Assembly (NCBI GenBank): GCA_047600605.1
Contig: JASGKK010000001.1
Location: 372,001-436,000 of the forward strand
Source: CAYMZZ01 sp047600605
Lineage (GTDB): Bacteria; Bacteroidota; Bacteroidia; Chitinophagales; Chitinophagaceae
Length of the DNA stretch: 64,000 nt
Reading direction: 5' to 3'
A program made the translations under genes and the position numbers. The notes below the pieces were generated by a model. It searched no databases. It had not been told where the DNA came from and worked only from the letters and a program-made list of their open reading frames with translations. The number at the start of each line of letters is the position of its first letter. The first letter of the stretch is position 1. This document shows, piece by piece, positions 8,936 to 17,499 of this stretch.

Positions 8936-10492
8936 ATGAGAAAAGCTGGAACATCTTTTTTGGTAACCCTGCTGCTGGCGGGCAGTATTGGGTATGCACA
9001 AAAGCCTGATTCAACCATCATCAAAGGCATTGTGCGCGAAGCAAACGAAAACTCACAACTCGAAAAACTGGCGCATGAACTCATGGATGGCGTTGGTCCG
9101 CGCCTGGTTGGTACTCCTCAGATGAAGCAGGCACATGACTGGGCGGTGGCCAAGTATGGCAGCTGGGGTATTACTGCGCGCAATGAACAATGGGGTGAAT
9201 GGCGTGGCTGGGAACGCGGCGTTACACATATTGATATGGTGTATCCCCGTGTAAAAACAATCGAAGGCATGCAACTGGCCTGGAGTCCCGGTACTGGCGG
9301 CAAAACAGTTACCGGCGAAACCATCCTTCTTCCCGAAGTAGCCGACTCAAATGCGTTCAAACAATGGCTGCCCAACGTAAAAGGCAAATTTGTACTGATC
9401 TCCATGCCTCAACCTACCGGCCGTCCTGATTATAACTGGAAAGAGTTTGCTACAGAAGCTTCTTTCGAGAAAATGAAGAAAGAGCGTAATGAGCAGACAG
9501 ATGCCTGGCGTAAACGTATGAGCAAGATAGGTATGAATGCCAAAAACCTGGCACTGGCACTGGAGAAGGCGGGCGCTGTGGGCGTAGTGGCATCCAACTG
9601 GTCAAATGGTTTTGGCGTAAACAAAATCTTTGGTGCCAATACCACCAAAATCCCTACAGTAGATATTTCGCTGGAAGATTATGGCCTGCTCTATCGCCTC
9701 ACCGAATCGGGTCAGAAACCGAAGATCAGTGTAAGGGCCGATTCAAAAGAACTGGGCCTCATGCCTACTTTCAATACCCTGGCTGAGATCAAAGGTACCG
9801 AGAAGCCCGATGAGTATGTGATGCTCTCTGCACACTTCGACTCATGGGACGGTGGTACAGGTGCTACCGACAATGGTACCGGTACGCTCGTGATGATGGA
9901 AGCCATGCGCATCCTGAAAAAAGTGTATCCCAATCCCAAACGTACGATCCTGGTAGGCCATTGGGGCAGCGAGGAGCAGGGGCTGAATGGTTCACGCGCC
10001 TTTGTGGAAGATCATCCCGAGATCATTAAAAACCTGCAGGCCCTGTTTAACCAGGATAATGGTACCGGCCGTGTGGTAAATATTTCCGGCCAGGGTTTCC
10101 TGCATGCGTATGATTATATTGGCCGTTGGCTGAGTGCGGTACCTGCTGAGATCCGCAGTCAGATCGAAACACGTTTCCCCGGATCACCCGGTGGTGGCGG
10201 ATCCGATTTCGCCTCTTTTGTTGCAGCTGGTGCTCCCGGTTTTTCGCTCAGTTCCAACAGCTGGTCATATGGCAACTATACCTGGCATACCAACCGCGAT
10301 ACATACGATAAGATCGTATTTGATGATGTACGCAGCAATGCCATCCTTACAGCCATCCTGATATACATGGCCTGTGAGGATCCCAACCATACTTCACGTG
10401 AGAAGAGTGTGATGCCGGTTAATCCCCGTACGGGTGAGCCTGGCAAATGGCCCGCTCAGACCTCTCCCACCCGCAAAGGTGGTGTAAACTGA
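8936..10492 (+). CDS. exported M28 family zinc peptidase (carboxypeptidase Q-like)
   Basis: A 518-residue protein with signal peptide MRKAGTSFLVTLLLAGSIGYA. A PA-type insert occupies about residues 100-270. The M28 core has all the dizinc ligands expected: H in SAHFDSW, bridging D in GATDNGTG, the catalytic EE in GSEEQGLNG, D in LFNQDNGTG and H in YTWHTNRDTY. The PA insert plus this core resembles plasma glutamate carboxypeptidase/carboxypeptidase Q rather than simple aminopeptidases. It is likely periplasmic and used for peptide scavenging. It stands alone and is followed by a strong terminator. Confidence 0.93.
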   Translation: MRKAGTSFLVTLLLAGSIGYAQKPDSTIIKGIVREANENSQLEKLAHELMDGVGPRLVGTPQMKQAHDWAVAKYGSWGITARNEQWGEWRGWERGVTHIDMVYPRVKTIEGMQLAWSPGTGGKTVTGETILLPEVADSNAFKQWLPNVKGKFVLISMPQPTGRPDYNWKEFATEASFEKMKKERNEQTDAWRKRMSKIGMNAKNLALALEKAGAVGVVASNWSNGFGVNKIFGANTTKIPTVDISLEDYGLLYRLTESGQKPKISVRADSKELGLMPTFNTLAEIKGTEKPDEYVMLSAHFDSWDGGTGATDNGTGTLVMMEAMRILKKVYPNPKRTILVGHWGSEEQGLNGSRAFVEDHPEIIKNLQALFNQDNGTGRVVNISGQGFLHAYDYIGRWLSAVPAEIRSQIETRFPGSPGGGGSDFASFVAAGAPGFSLSSNSWSYGNYTWHTNRDTYDKIVFDDVRSNAILTAILIYMACEDPNHTSREKSVMPVNPRTGEPGKWPAQTSPTRKGGVN

Positions 10493-10511
10493 TAAATGTT
10501 ATTTGCATAAG

Positions 10512-10545
10512 AAAAAGCTGCCTCCAATGGAGGCAGCTTTTTTAT
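10512..10545 (+). terminator. intrinsic terminator after M28 peptidase
   Basis: A perfect 10-bp stem (AGCTGCCTCC / GGAGGCAGCT) with a short loop is followed by a T-run. It begins 20 bp past the stop codon. Confidence 0.9.
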
Positions 10546-10734
10546 TGGGTTAGTTAAGGCGGTGATTTGGTGACTTTCAGATCAGGGAAAAACGGAGATA
10601 ACGTATCTGTTTACTCATTTGGGATATGTGTTCTTTTGTTTCCTGTTTTTGAGTATAAAAAAGCTTCGAAGAGTGTTATCAGAGCAATGTAAACGCTTTA
10701 TGAATGATTGTAGAACTTGTCTAGTTTGCCTTCT

Positions 10735-11160
10735 TTAATCTAAATAACTTCTCCAGTATCTTAAATCATTATTCTTATACTTCTCAATCCATTCACTCCT
10801 GTTTCTGATTGTAATAAAAGTTGAAGCATCCCTCTTTGTCAATTGGTAGAGCAGGATGTTTGTATGCCAGTCTTTTGCGTTATCATTTAGTAAAGGTATT
10901 AGTCGTCTTATTAATTTTCTCGTTTTCTGATTTGATAAAGATTCAAGATTGACAGATTCTATAAATACCCTATATTTTGGGGTAGCAACTATGGTTGAGT
11001 CAATAAATCGCGTAGTGCCAACTATAGCAACTTCAAATCTGAGATTGTCATTTGAAATACTATTTACTATTTTATTGATTTTATTTTGACCAACTGATTT
11101 AATAGGCATAATGAAAGAAATACTTGCTAAATAAATCAGAACAATGATAATCTTTTTCAT
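10735..11160 (-). CDS. small exported protein of unknown function
   Basis: A 141-residue product with a signal peptide (MKKIIIVLIYLASISFIMPI) and no family I recognise. Base composition is clearly richer in A+T than the flanking genes, with codons such as AAA, ATT and TTA dominating, unlike the GC-richer M28 and sulfurtransferase genes on either side. It may have been acquired with the DUF4279 gene as one small island. The C-terminal half is basic and contains 'SEWIEKYKNNDLRYWRSYL'. Confidence 0.6.
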   Translation of the reverse strand: MKKIIIVLIYLASISFIMPIKSVGQNKINKIVNSISNDNLRFEVAIVGTTRFIDSTIVATPKYRVFIESVNLESLSNQKTRKLIRRLIPLLNDNAKDWHTNILLYQLTKRDASTFITIRNRSEWIEKYKNNDLRYWRSYLD

Positions 11161-11189
11161 TCACCTACCTCTTGTTTTGCCGCTATGAG

Positions 11190-11297
11190 TTAATAAAAGT
11201 AATTATTATCGTCATCTGGCTGCCCATCATAGCTTACTGCGGGCCACATATAAATATACAAACAACCATCTTTCGAAACGTAAATTTCGGCCAGGGT
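11190..11297 (-). pseudogene. possible C-terminal gene remnant
   Basis: Between two stop codons, a 35-codon minus-strand frame reads like the end of a real protein (EIYVSKDGCLYIYMWPAV, then SYDGQPDDDNNYFY and TAA). It has no start codon and a TGA immediately upstream, and so looks like the leftover 3' end of a deleted gene. The family is not recognised. It lies inside the AT-rich island. Confidence 0.4.
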
Positions 11298-11465
11298 TCA
11301 GATAGCCTAATGTAAGCACTCGTGTCAATCTGTTTAAAAAGATCTAACTAACATACTATTAAACTTGAAGATTATTTCATGGAGAGCGGGTTACGACCTC
11401 CATGAGCTATTACATTGCTTTTATGTTACTGGAACTGTCCATCCTTTAATATGTTATTAAAACAA

Positions 11466-11879
11466 TTATCCCGGAAGGCAATACAAGTCTATATCAAATG
11501 TAATTTTCAAATCGCCCAGCATTTTAGCATATCTGGGAGATAATTGAATAGAAGGCATGTTTTCCTCCGTATCAAAATATATATAAACTGCACAGGACAC
11601 CTCTAAATAATACTTTTTGGATAAATGTTTAAATATCTCCTTTTTAGTTGATATCGTTTTCATCAAGTCTTTGATTTGATGTTCAAAAGAAAGGCATGGA
11701 TCGTCCGAAGATTGGAAAAGCCAGCCGTTTTCTTTTGCCAGTGCAGTAAAGTTTGGATTTTTCCGCTCTCCTTTTTTATAAATTTTAACTGGGGTAATGC
11801 CAGTAATGTTTGATAACTCTTCATGAGAAACGTCTTCAAACCCCCAAATGCCAAAGCGTAGAACTATTTTATTTTTCAT
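11466..11879 (-). CDS. DUF4279 domain protein
   Basis: A 137-residue cytoplasmic protein whose layout fits DUF4279: an N-terminal strand 'VLRFGIWGFEDVSHEELS', 'ITGITPVKIYKKGER', a central tryptophan 'ENGWLFQSSD', then 'PSIQLSPRYAKML' and the terminal 'ITFDIDLYCLPG'. Family members frequently occur as immunity or immunity-like genes near polymorphic toxins. No toxin gene is visible here, so the protective role is inferred only. AT-rich composition marks it as part of a likely acquired segment. Confidence 0.7.
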   Translation of the reverse strand: MKNKIVLRFGIWGFEDVSHEELSNITGITPVKIYKKGERKNPNFTALAKENGWLFQSSDDPCLSFEHQIKDLMKTISTKKEIFKHLSKKYYLEVSCAVYIYFDTEENMPSIQLSPRYAKMLGDLKITFDIDLYCLPG

Positions 11880-12231
11880 ATTTTCATTTCTAAAGACAAA
11901 ATGCCTCTTCCAATAAGCGGAATTCCAATGTCTCCTGTTGAAAGCATAAGAGAGAAACAGGAAACATCTAAGGTAGCGGTTTTGACTAATTCCGGACTTG
12001 CTTATGTCTATTAAAGAAAAATCACAATAAAACCTTTTGAGGGTTTAGAATAATGTCCATAGATAAATCAATCAGAAGATTACCTCAAAAGGGAGTCTTC
12101 TGATTGTACAAAGATGAAAATCGAGTGTATTGCCAGAACCACTTATTTCTTTCGGCTATAACCTCCACATTGACTAATTTTAATCTTTACTACAAAGCCT
12201 GTTTAACGTACTGAATTAATTGAATCTGTTT
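11880..12231. other. intergenic stretch with an 11-bp inverted repeat
   Basis: This AT-rich gap of about 350 bp contains no coding frame I can support. It holds a perfect inverted repeat, CAATCAGAAGA at 12069-12079 and its complement at 12096-12106. The hairpin has no T-run, so it is not a typical terminator. It could be a regulatory RNA structure or a protein site. Confidence 0.5.
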
Positions 12232-13077
12232 ATGCCGACTAATAAACCGCTGATCGACGCTGCTGAAGTACTTCAGCTTATTGATAAACCCAATGTTGTT
12301 TTTATAGATGCCCGGAGTGGTACGGATGCAGCCAATCGCTTTGCAGCCGGACATCTTGCCGGAGCAGTGCATGCCGACCTGGATAAGGACTTGTCGGCCG
12401 TAAAACAAAATGCTGCGGATGGGGGCCGCCATCCGCTTCCTCCTCTTTCTGCTTTTGTGCAATGGCTGGGTAAAGCCGGAATCGATCCGGCCAGCCGGGT
12501 GATCATTTATGACGACAAAGCCGGTGCCAATGCAGCCGCCCGCTGCTGGTGGATGCTTCGTGCAGTTGGGCATCAGCAGGTGCAGGTGGTAAACGGTGGC
12601 TTACAGGCCCTGCAGGCAGCCGGTGCTGTATTGTCAGCTACAGCAACGGATATAAAAGAAAAGCCAGCCTATCCGGCTTCTGACTGGCAGATGCCGGTGG
12701 CATCCATCGGGGATGTAACTGCTGCGGCTGCCGATCCGCATAAACTGGTGATCGATGTACGCGAAGCTTACCGCTACCAGGGCGATAGCGAACCGATTGA
12801 CCTCGTGGCAGGTCATATACCCGGTGCTGTCAATCAGCCTTATATCGGCAACCTCGATGCTGCCGGCAAGTTTCAGGATGTGGGACAATTGCAGGAAATA
12901 TATCAACCGCTGCTGAAGAATAAAAAGGAAGTGATCGTACACTGCGGATCAGGTGTTACGGCCTGTCATACCCTGCTGGCGCTGGAGCAGGCGGGTATTA
13001 CGGGAGCACGCTTATATGTAGGATCCTGGAGCGAATGGTCGCGCAACGATAAGCCAATAGCAACAGGCAACGAATAA
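12232..13077 (+). CDS. sseA: 3-mercaptopyruvate/thiosulfate sulfurtransferase
   Basis: The product has 281 residues from the ATG at 12232 (a TTG lies 12 bp upstream). It has two rhodanese domains: an N-terminal non-catalytic one (VVFIDARSGTDAAN) and a C-terminal catalytic one (LVIDVREAYRY) with active loop HCGSGVTACH. The CGSGVTAC loop is the mercaptopyruvate-type signature, while thiosulfate-type enzymes usually have CRKGVT. The enzyme transfers sulfane sulfur to a thiol or cyanide in the cytoplasm. The gene stands alone and is followed by a terminator. Confidence 0.92.
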   Translation: MPTNKPLIDAAEVLQLIDKPNVVFIDARSGTDAANRFAAGHLAGAVHADLDKDLSAVKQNAADGGRHPLPPLSAFVQWLGKAGIDPASRVIIYDDKAGANAAARCWWMLRAVGHQQVQVVNGGLQALQAAGAVLSATATDIKEKPAYPASDWQMPVASIGDVTAAAADPHKLVIDVREAYRYQGDSEPIDLVAGHIPGAVNQPYIGNLDAAGKFQDVGQLQEIYQPLLKNKKEVIVHCGSGVTACHTLLALEQAGITGARLYVGSWSEWSRNDKPIATGNE

Positions 13078-13080
13078 AAA

Positions 13081-13118
13081 AACAAAAAGCTTTCCGCAGG
13101 GAGAGCTTTTTTGTTTTC
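13081..13118 (+). terminator. intrinsic terminator after sulfurtransferase
   Basis: A stem of about 10 bp (AAAGCTTTCC with GGAGAGCTTT, one wobble pair) with a GCAG loop is followed by a T-run. It lies just past the stop. Confidence 0.85.
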
Positions 13119-13141
13119 AAATGATGACGGATGGCTACTAA

Positions 13142-14020
13142 TCAGGCACCGAGATAACTACGCAGTACTTGTGTATTCTTGGTATTTCGCAACAACATGA
13201 GTGCTTTGTCTTTTATCTGACGTACGCGTTCGGGCGTCAGATCCATTCTGCGGGCAATATCTTCGAGGCTCAATGGGTGATCTACATTTATACCGAAATA
13301 ATAGCAGATGGTTTGTTTTTGTTTGGCATTAAGTATTTGCAGTGAGCGGCCAATTTCCTGTTTCAGCGAATCGCTGCCATACAGTTCTCCATCGGTACGG
13401 TCGGCATTGTGGTTTTCGAGCATGTCGATCAGTGATCCATCCTCTTCTTCTCCCATTACCGGTGAGTCGAGGCTGATGTGCCCGTTCTTATGACGCAGGG
13501 TATTAGTAATATCGTCTATATTCACATCCAGTGCTTCGGCCAGTTCCTCGGTCGATGGGGCACGCTCCAGTTGCTGCTCCAGCTCCGATTGTGTACGCTG
13601 AATCTTTCCGCTAAGGGCTACTTTATTGAGAGGTAAACGGATCATACGGCTGTTTTCGGCCAGTGCCTGCAGAATATACTGGCGGATCCACCACACGGCA
13701 AAAGAGATGAATTTAAAACCACGGGTATCATCAAAACGCTGTGCAGCTTTGATAAGCCCCAGGTTGCCTTCATTGATCAGGTCCGGAAGCGACAGGCCCT
13801 GCCCCTGATATTGTTTGGCAACTGAAACCACAAAACGAAGATTGGCGCGGGTTAAACGATCCAGGGCAGTCTTGTCCCCTTTTTTGATCAGTGAAGCCAG
13901 GCGCACTTCTTCTTCGGCGGAAATCATTTCCACCTTTGCAATTTCCTGGAGGTATTTGTCCAGGCTGGATGCCTCACGATTCGTAATCGAATTCGTGATT
14001 TTAAGTTGTCTCATTCCCAT
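13142..14020 (-). CDS. rpoD: RpoD-type RNA polymerase sigma factor
   Basis: A 292-residue sigma factor. The family start MRQLKIT lies at 14014; another ATG is two codons upstream. Like Bacteroidota primary sigma factors it lacks region 1.1. It has region 1.2 (SLDKYLQEI), 2.1-2.4 (LRFVVSVAKQYQGQGLSLPD, RGFKFISFAVWWIRQYILQA), region 3, and region 4.2 with the helix-turn-helix SLEDIARRMDLTPERVRQIK. Several normally invariant positions differ, for example TPERVRQI for TRERVRQI, 'MIRLPLNKVALSGK' for 'VRLPLNQVG', and ICYYFGI in region 4.1. It may be a second, group 2 paralog rather than the housekeeping copy. Confidence 0.88.
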   Translation of the reverse strand: MGMRQLKITNSITNREASSLDKYLQEIAKVEMISAEEEVRLASLIKKGDKTALDRLTRANLRFVVSVAKQYQGQGLSLPDLINEGNLGLIKAAQRFDDTRGFKFISFAVWWIRQYILQALAENSRMIRLPLNKVALSGKIQRTQSELEQQLERAPSTEELAEALDVNIDDITNTLRHKNGHISLDSPVMGEEEDGSLIDMLENHNADRTDGELYGSDSLKQEIGRSLQILNAKQKQTICYYFGINVDHPLSLEDIARRMDLTPERVRQIKDKALMLLRNTKNTQVLRSYLGA

Positions 14021-14662
14021 AGGTCGATCTTTTTAGATAAGCAGTGTTTAATGTGTATTGGTACTTTGATGAAACAAAGGAACGAAGTCGCATAGCCCAA
14101 AAAAATAGTTAAAGCGCTTATTCTGTTGTCAATAGGGCTGACGTGATGATGTAGTGTTTCGGCTACATAAAAGACCTAAGTAATTTTCCGATGACGGCTG
14201 CTGTTGCGGACAAATGTTGTCGCCCGGAAATTGCCGAATCACTGCTGTTCAGGGAAACATAGGAAAAGGCGCTGTTTTTTATTGTACCTGAATAGGTGTT
14301 TGTATAGTCGGGTAATCGGCCTTTTTGCCTCCACGGCCGGCGAGCCACAAGAAAAATAAGAGAATACGGCAGGGGAATACCAGTAAAATGATCACCCTAT
14401 CCGATGCCTGTCAATTGTAGGGCCGCGATGCATCACGGCCCTACTGCTTTGGTATCATCTGTACAAATCTGATGACCAAACTTCTTTTTTGTCACATTTA
14501 TTTTCCCCGAACAACAGTGTTTAAAGAATCACTACAGTTCGGTGAAAATGTCAATAGCTTCTGACTATTTCAGTAACTCTAAAAGAATTTGAGGTGAACA
14601 TCCCCTTTCTTATATCCGCTTTTGCAGACATGGTATTTGCTAAATATGTTTTACATTTAGTG
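14021..14662. other. long intergenic stretch with one palindrome
   Basis: A gap of about 640 bp upstream of both the sigma factor (minus) and the GH20 gene (plus). It must hold both promoters. No coding frame looks real. The only clear structure is the 28-bp palindrome at 14417-14444. Confidence 0.5.
14417..14444. repeat. 28-bp palindrome, possible dispersed element
   Basis: The arms GTAGGGCCG / CGGCCCTAC pair perfectly. The centre contains the self-complementary GATGCATC, leaving one mismatch in the whole 28 bp. It has no T-run and is not next to a stop codon, so it is more like a REP-type repeat than a terminator. Only one copy lies in the window. Confidence 0.5.
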
Positions 14663-14665
14663 ATG

Positions 14666-15790
14666 ATGAAACCAACCTTACTGCGATGCCTGCTGGCTTT
14701 ACTTTGCCTGACAGGAAGTGCCCGTCTGCTGGCACAAGACAAACTGGACAGTCTTTTGCCCGTACGGGGCTTTTGTATTGCGGCTCCGCAGCCGGCAGAT
14801 CTCGATTCCTTTCTGCTTTTTATCCGGAATGAGCTGGCTCCGCAAAAGGTGAATACGCTGATCCTGCGGGTAGACTATAACTATCAGTTTACAACGCATC
14901 CCGAGTTGCGCAATGCAGTAGCGCTGTCGAAACAGGATGTCAAACAGATTGTAGCCGCCTGTCGTGAAAATGGCATCCGCATTGTTCCGCAGATCAACCT
15001 GCTGGGACACCAATCCTGGCAGAGCACTCTCGAGAATCTGCTGAAAGTCTATCCGCAGTTTGATGAAACGCCGCATGTAAAACTGCCGGCCGAGTATAAA
15101 TGGCCCAATGCGGATAGTTTGTATTGTAAGAGCTATTGTCCGCTACACCCCGGTGTACATAAGGTAGTGTTTGCATTGATGGATGAAATCTGCGAAGCAT
15201 TTGAGGCTACAGCCTTTCATGCCGGTATGGACGAAGTTTTTTATATCGGCGATTCCCGCTGCCCCCGCTGTAAAGGCAAGGATAAAGCAAAGCTTTTTGC
15301 CGGAGAAGTTACCCGTATACGCGATCACCTGGCTGCTTCGGGTCGTGAATTGTGGATCTGGGGCGATCGCCTGCTCGATGGCGTTGTAACCGGACTGGGT
15401 ATGTGGGAAGCCAGTATGAATAATACGCATACCGCTATTGATATGATCCCTAAAGATGTGGTGATTTGCGACTGGCACTATGAACGTGCCGATCAAACGG
15501 CCATTTATTTTGCCATGAAGGGATTGCGGGTAGTTACCTGCCCCTGGCGCAAACCCGACCTGGCACTCCTGCAACTCGAAGATATCCTGCGCGCCCGCCG
15601 GAATAGCAGTAAACCAGTAAAGGATCGCCTGCTCGGTATGGCACAAACAGTTTGGTCTCCTGCCAGGCCCTTCCTGCGTGGCTACTATGCCGGTGGGTCT
15701 GGTGGCGAGGGAGACGGTAATACGCCCTGGAACTGTTTCCGGCAACTGTTTTCAGCGATCAATTCGTTGACTAAAATTACCAGGAATTAA
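14666..15790 (+). CDS. GH20-type beta-hexosaminidase-like protein, exported
   Basis: The product has 374 residues from the ATG at 14666 (an adjacent ATG at 14663 and a GTG at 14594 are in frame). A signal peptide follows (MKPTLLRCLLALLCLTGSAR). The TIM-barrel shows GH20 features: 'GIRIVPQINLLGHQSWQ', the substrate-assisted catalytic pair in AFHAGMDEVFYIGD (D-E), and late aromatic motifs 'GMWEAS' and 'VICDWHYE'. The usual N-terminal GH20b domain is missing, so this is a catalytic-domain-only member. It probably acts on N-acetylhexosamine-containing glycans in the periplasm, though specificity is uncertain. No SusCD or other glycan genes are adjacent. Confidence 0.85.
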   Translation: MKPTLLRCLLALLCLTGSARLLAQDKLDSLLPVRGFCIAAPQPADLDSFLLFIRNELAPQKVNTLILRVDYNYQFTTHPELRNAVALSKQDVKQIVAACRENGIRIVPQINLLGHQSWQSTLENLLKVYPQFDETPHVKLPAEYKWPNADSLYCKSYCPLHPGVHKVVFALMDEICEAFEATAFHAGMDEVFYIGDSRCPRCKGKDKAKLFAGEVTRIRDHLAASGRELWIWGDRLLDGVVTGLGMWEASMNNTHTAIDMIPKDVVICDWHYERADQTAIYFAMKGLRVVTCPWRKPDLALLQLEDILRARRNSSKPVKDRLLGMAQTVWSPARPFLRGYYAGGSGGEGDGNTPWNCFRQLFSAINSLTKITRN

Positions 15791-16140
15791 GCGCAGTTGA
15801 CTGTATATCAATTATTTGCGTGTTAAATACACTTTAATAACATCCTTTCATCTTCTTCCCTTTATCCTTCACCTTACCCCCGGCTTTGTCCGGGGGCAAA
15901 AAGGCAGTGTCTTTTCTTGTAGTCGATATCCTACAAGCAGGTCGTAAAATGCAGTACAAGAGATTGGGGCCGTCTACTATTTTTTAGGAAAAAGGCCTGG
16001 TCGATCTTTGCACTATCAATAACACGATCACAGTTACTGTTAATAGAAAGGTTAAGGTTCTGAAACGTTTTGATGGTTAAGGTTTAGGTTAATTTTAAGC
16101 TCGATGAAGGGTTCTCCGATTCGCCCTTTATCAAACTTAC
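15791..16140. other. intergenic stretch, possible small RNA or long 3' UTR
   Basis: It contains a GC-rich hairpin at 15877-15896 (CCCCCGG / CCGGGGG) and two direct copies of GGTTAAGG. A GATCTTTG at 16003-16010 is one base off the -7 promoter consensus. A small hairpin at 16107-16128 precedes the strong terminator at 16141. A transcript of about 150 nt starting near 16017 is possible but unproven. Confidence 0.35.
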
Positions 16141-16168
16141 AAAAGGGATAGTTCTCTATCCCTTTTTG
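16141..16168 (+). terminator. intrinsic terminator in GH20/S41 intergenic region
   Basis: A perfect 11-bp stem (AAAAGGGATAG / CTATCCCTTTT) with a TTCT loop is followed by a T-rich tract on the plus strand. It lies 350 bp past the GH20 stop, which is far for that gene. Confidence 0.85.
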
Positions 16169-16212
16169 TATTTTATTAAGGGTCAGTTGCCGCTGTTCGG
16201 TGGCCAGTGACT

Positions 16213-16258
16213 GGTTAATAGTTAAAACTCTTCCTTTATACCTTTCAACTATTTAACT
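16213..16258. repeat. candidate short inverted array at S41 stop codon
   Basis: The left arm (16213-16227) and right arm (about 16236-16258) pair imperfectly. Both can be read as degenerate 8-bp units of the form AGTTRAAA. The TAG stop of the S41 gene (16249-16251) lies inside the right arm. It resembles the longer arrays at 18, 21, 28, 45 and 48 kb but is shorter and less regular. Confidence 0.35.
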
Positions 16259-17280
16259 TCTCTCTTTATCCGGTCTCTTAGTGCCAGGTATAATTTCTTC
16301 CATTCTTTATTTTCCGTATGCTCCGCCAGCCACTCCAGTGCCAGCTGATGGGCAACAGTCAGGGCTTTTTCAGGTGCTGTATTAATATCCGGCTTTACGC
16401 CCACCCCTTCCCAGTTTGTTTTACTGATCGCATTTTCCACCCGTGCAGTGGGAACAAACAGATCAATGCGTGATCCATCAGGAAGATCATACAGCGGAAA
16501 TGCGCCACCGGGATTAGCTCCACCGCCGGTGTTTTCACCAATGATCGTCACTCTTTTCAATTGTTGCAGATCATAAGCAAACTCTTCGGTAGAGGAGAAA
16601 CTACCTCTGTCGGTAAGCAGGTATACTGGTTTATTTACATAACGCGGGCCGGCCAGTTGCCGGAAAGTAAAGACACTATCTGTGCGTTTGCTGGAGTAAA
16701 TAGTGAGCAGGTGAATGGAATCTGCCGGTAACAGATAGCTGATAAGAAGATTGCTGGGCATACCTCCCCCATTGCCGCGCAGGTCTAAGATCAATGCCTG
16801 GGTATTTTGAAGAAAGGTAAAAGCGCCCGGCAGGATATCTTCGATAGCTCCAAATGCCTGCACTTTCATGTAGCCAACCTCGCCGGGTAATACCCGTAGG
16901 TCGGTCAGGCCATTGTTGGAAAATTTGTCATTGAAGAAAAACCATGGCACTGCCGGTTGTTCATTGGCCTTATTACCTGCCTCCAGAGCCGATACATGGA
17001 AAAAATTAAGATGATTGTCCTGGGCAGTATTCTTCAGGTCGCTGCCCAGCGCTGCAATGAAATCATCCACCGTTGTAAACGGTTTATATTTTCCGGCCTT
17101 CCATTGTTTATCGAGAAATGCAATGGTGCTGGTAGCTGTTTGTGAGAAATAATAGGCTTCGCCAAACAGTTTTTTTGCACGATTGAATATTTCTTCTTTT
17201 TCGCGCTGGCTTACTGGTTGTGCCAGCAAAGCCAATGATCCTGTCAGCAGGATAATGATTGACAAAAATGCTTTTTTCAT
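16249..17280 (-). CDS. exported S41 family peptidase (IRBP/tricorn-like)
   Basis: The product has 343 residues from ATG 17280 (another ATG is two codons upstream), with signal peptide MKKAFLSIIILLTGSLALLA. The S41 core is visible: 'ALILDLRGNGGGMPS', the nucleophile region RGSFSSTEEFAY, 'IIGENTGGGANPGG' and the C-terminal 'GVGVKPDI'. There is no PDZ domain, unlike CtpA-type processing proteases, which places it with IRBP-like members. It is probably a periplasmic endopeptidase; the substrate is unknown. Confidence 0.88.
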   Translation of the reverse strand: MKKAFLSIIILLTGSLALLAQPVSQREKEEIFNRAKKLFGEAYYFSQTATSTIAFLDKQWKAGKYKPFTTVDDFIAALGSDLKNTAQDNHLNFFHVSALEAGNKANEQPAVPWFFFNDKFSNNGLTDLRVLPGEVGYMKVQAFGAIEDILPGAFTFLQNTQALILDLRGNGGGMPSNLLISYLLPADSIHLLTIYSSKRTDSVFTFRQLAGPRYVNKPVYLLTDRGSFSSTEEFAYDLQQLKRVTIIGENTGGGANPGGAFPLYDLPDGSRIDLFVPTARVENAISKTNWEGVGVKPDINTAPEKALTVAHQLALEWLAEHTENKEWKKLYLALRDRIKREVK

Positions 17281-17433
17281 TATCATTTTTCTATTTAGAT
17301 ACCTGTATCGTTATACTGGTTACCTAAAACTAATACTGTTCTATGCCTGTAGCCATGAAAGGGACATGAGTTGACAAAAAGGGTGTCTGGATTGTGTTGG
17401 ATCAACTCAATAAGACGTCTCTTTATTTCATAC

Positions 17434-17466
17434 AAAAGGCTACCCTTGTGGGGCAGCCTTTCTTTT
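17434..17466 (-). terminator. intrinsic terminator after lipoprotein gene
   Basis: A stem of about 11 bp (AAAGGCTACCC with GGGCAGCCTTT, one mismatch) with flanking A- and T-runs lies 34 bp past the lipoprotein stop on the minus strand. Confidence 0.7.
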
Positions 17467-17499
17467 GCCGGAGGCATATACATAACGACCGTGTCCGTG

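Noticed and set aside
16100..16135. Sequence resembling a tRNA T-loop (GTTCTCCGATTC)
   Set aside because: No acceptor, D- or anticodon stems can be built around it.
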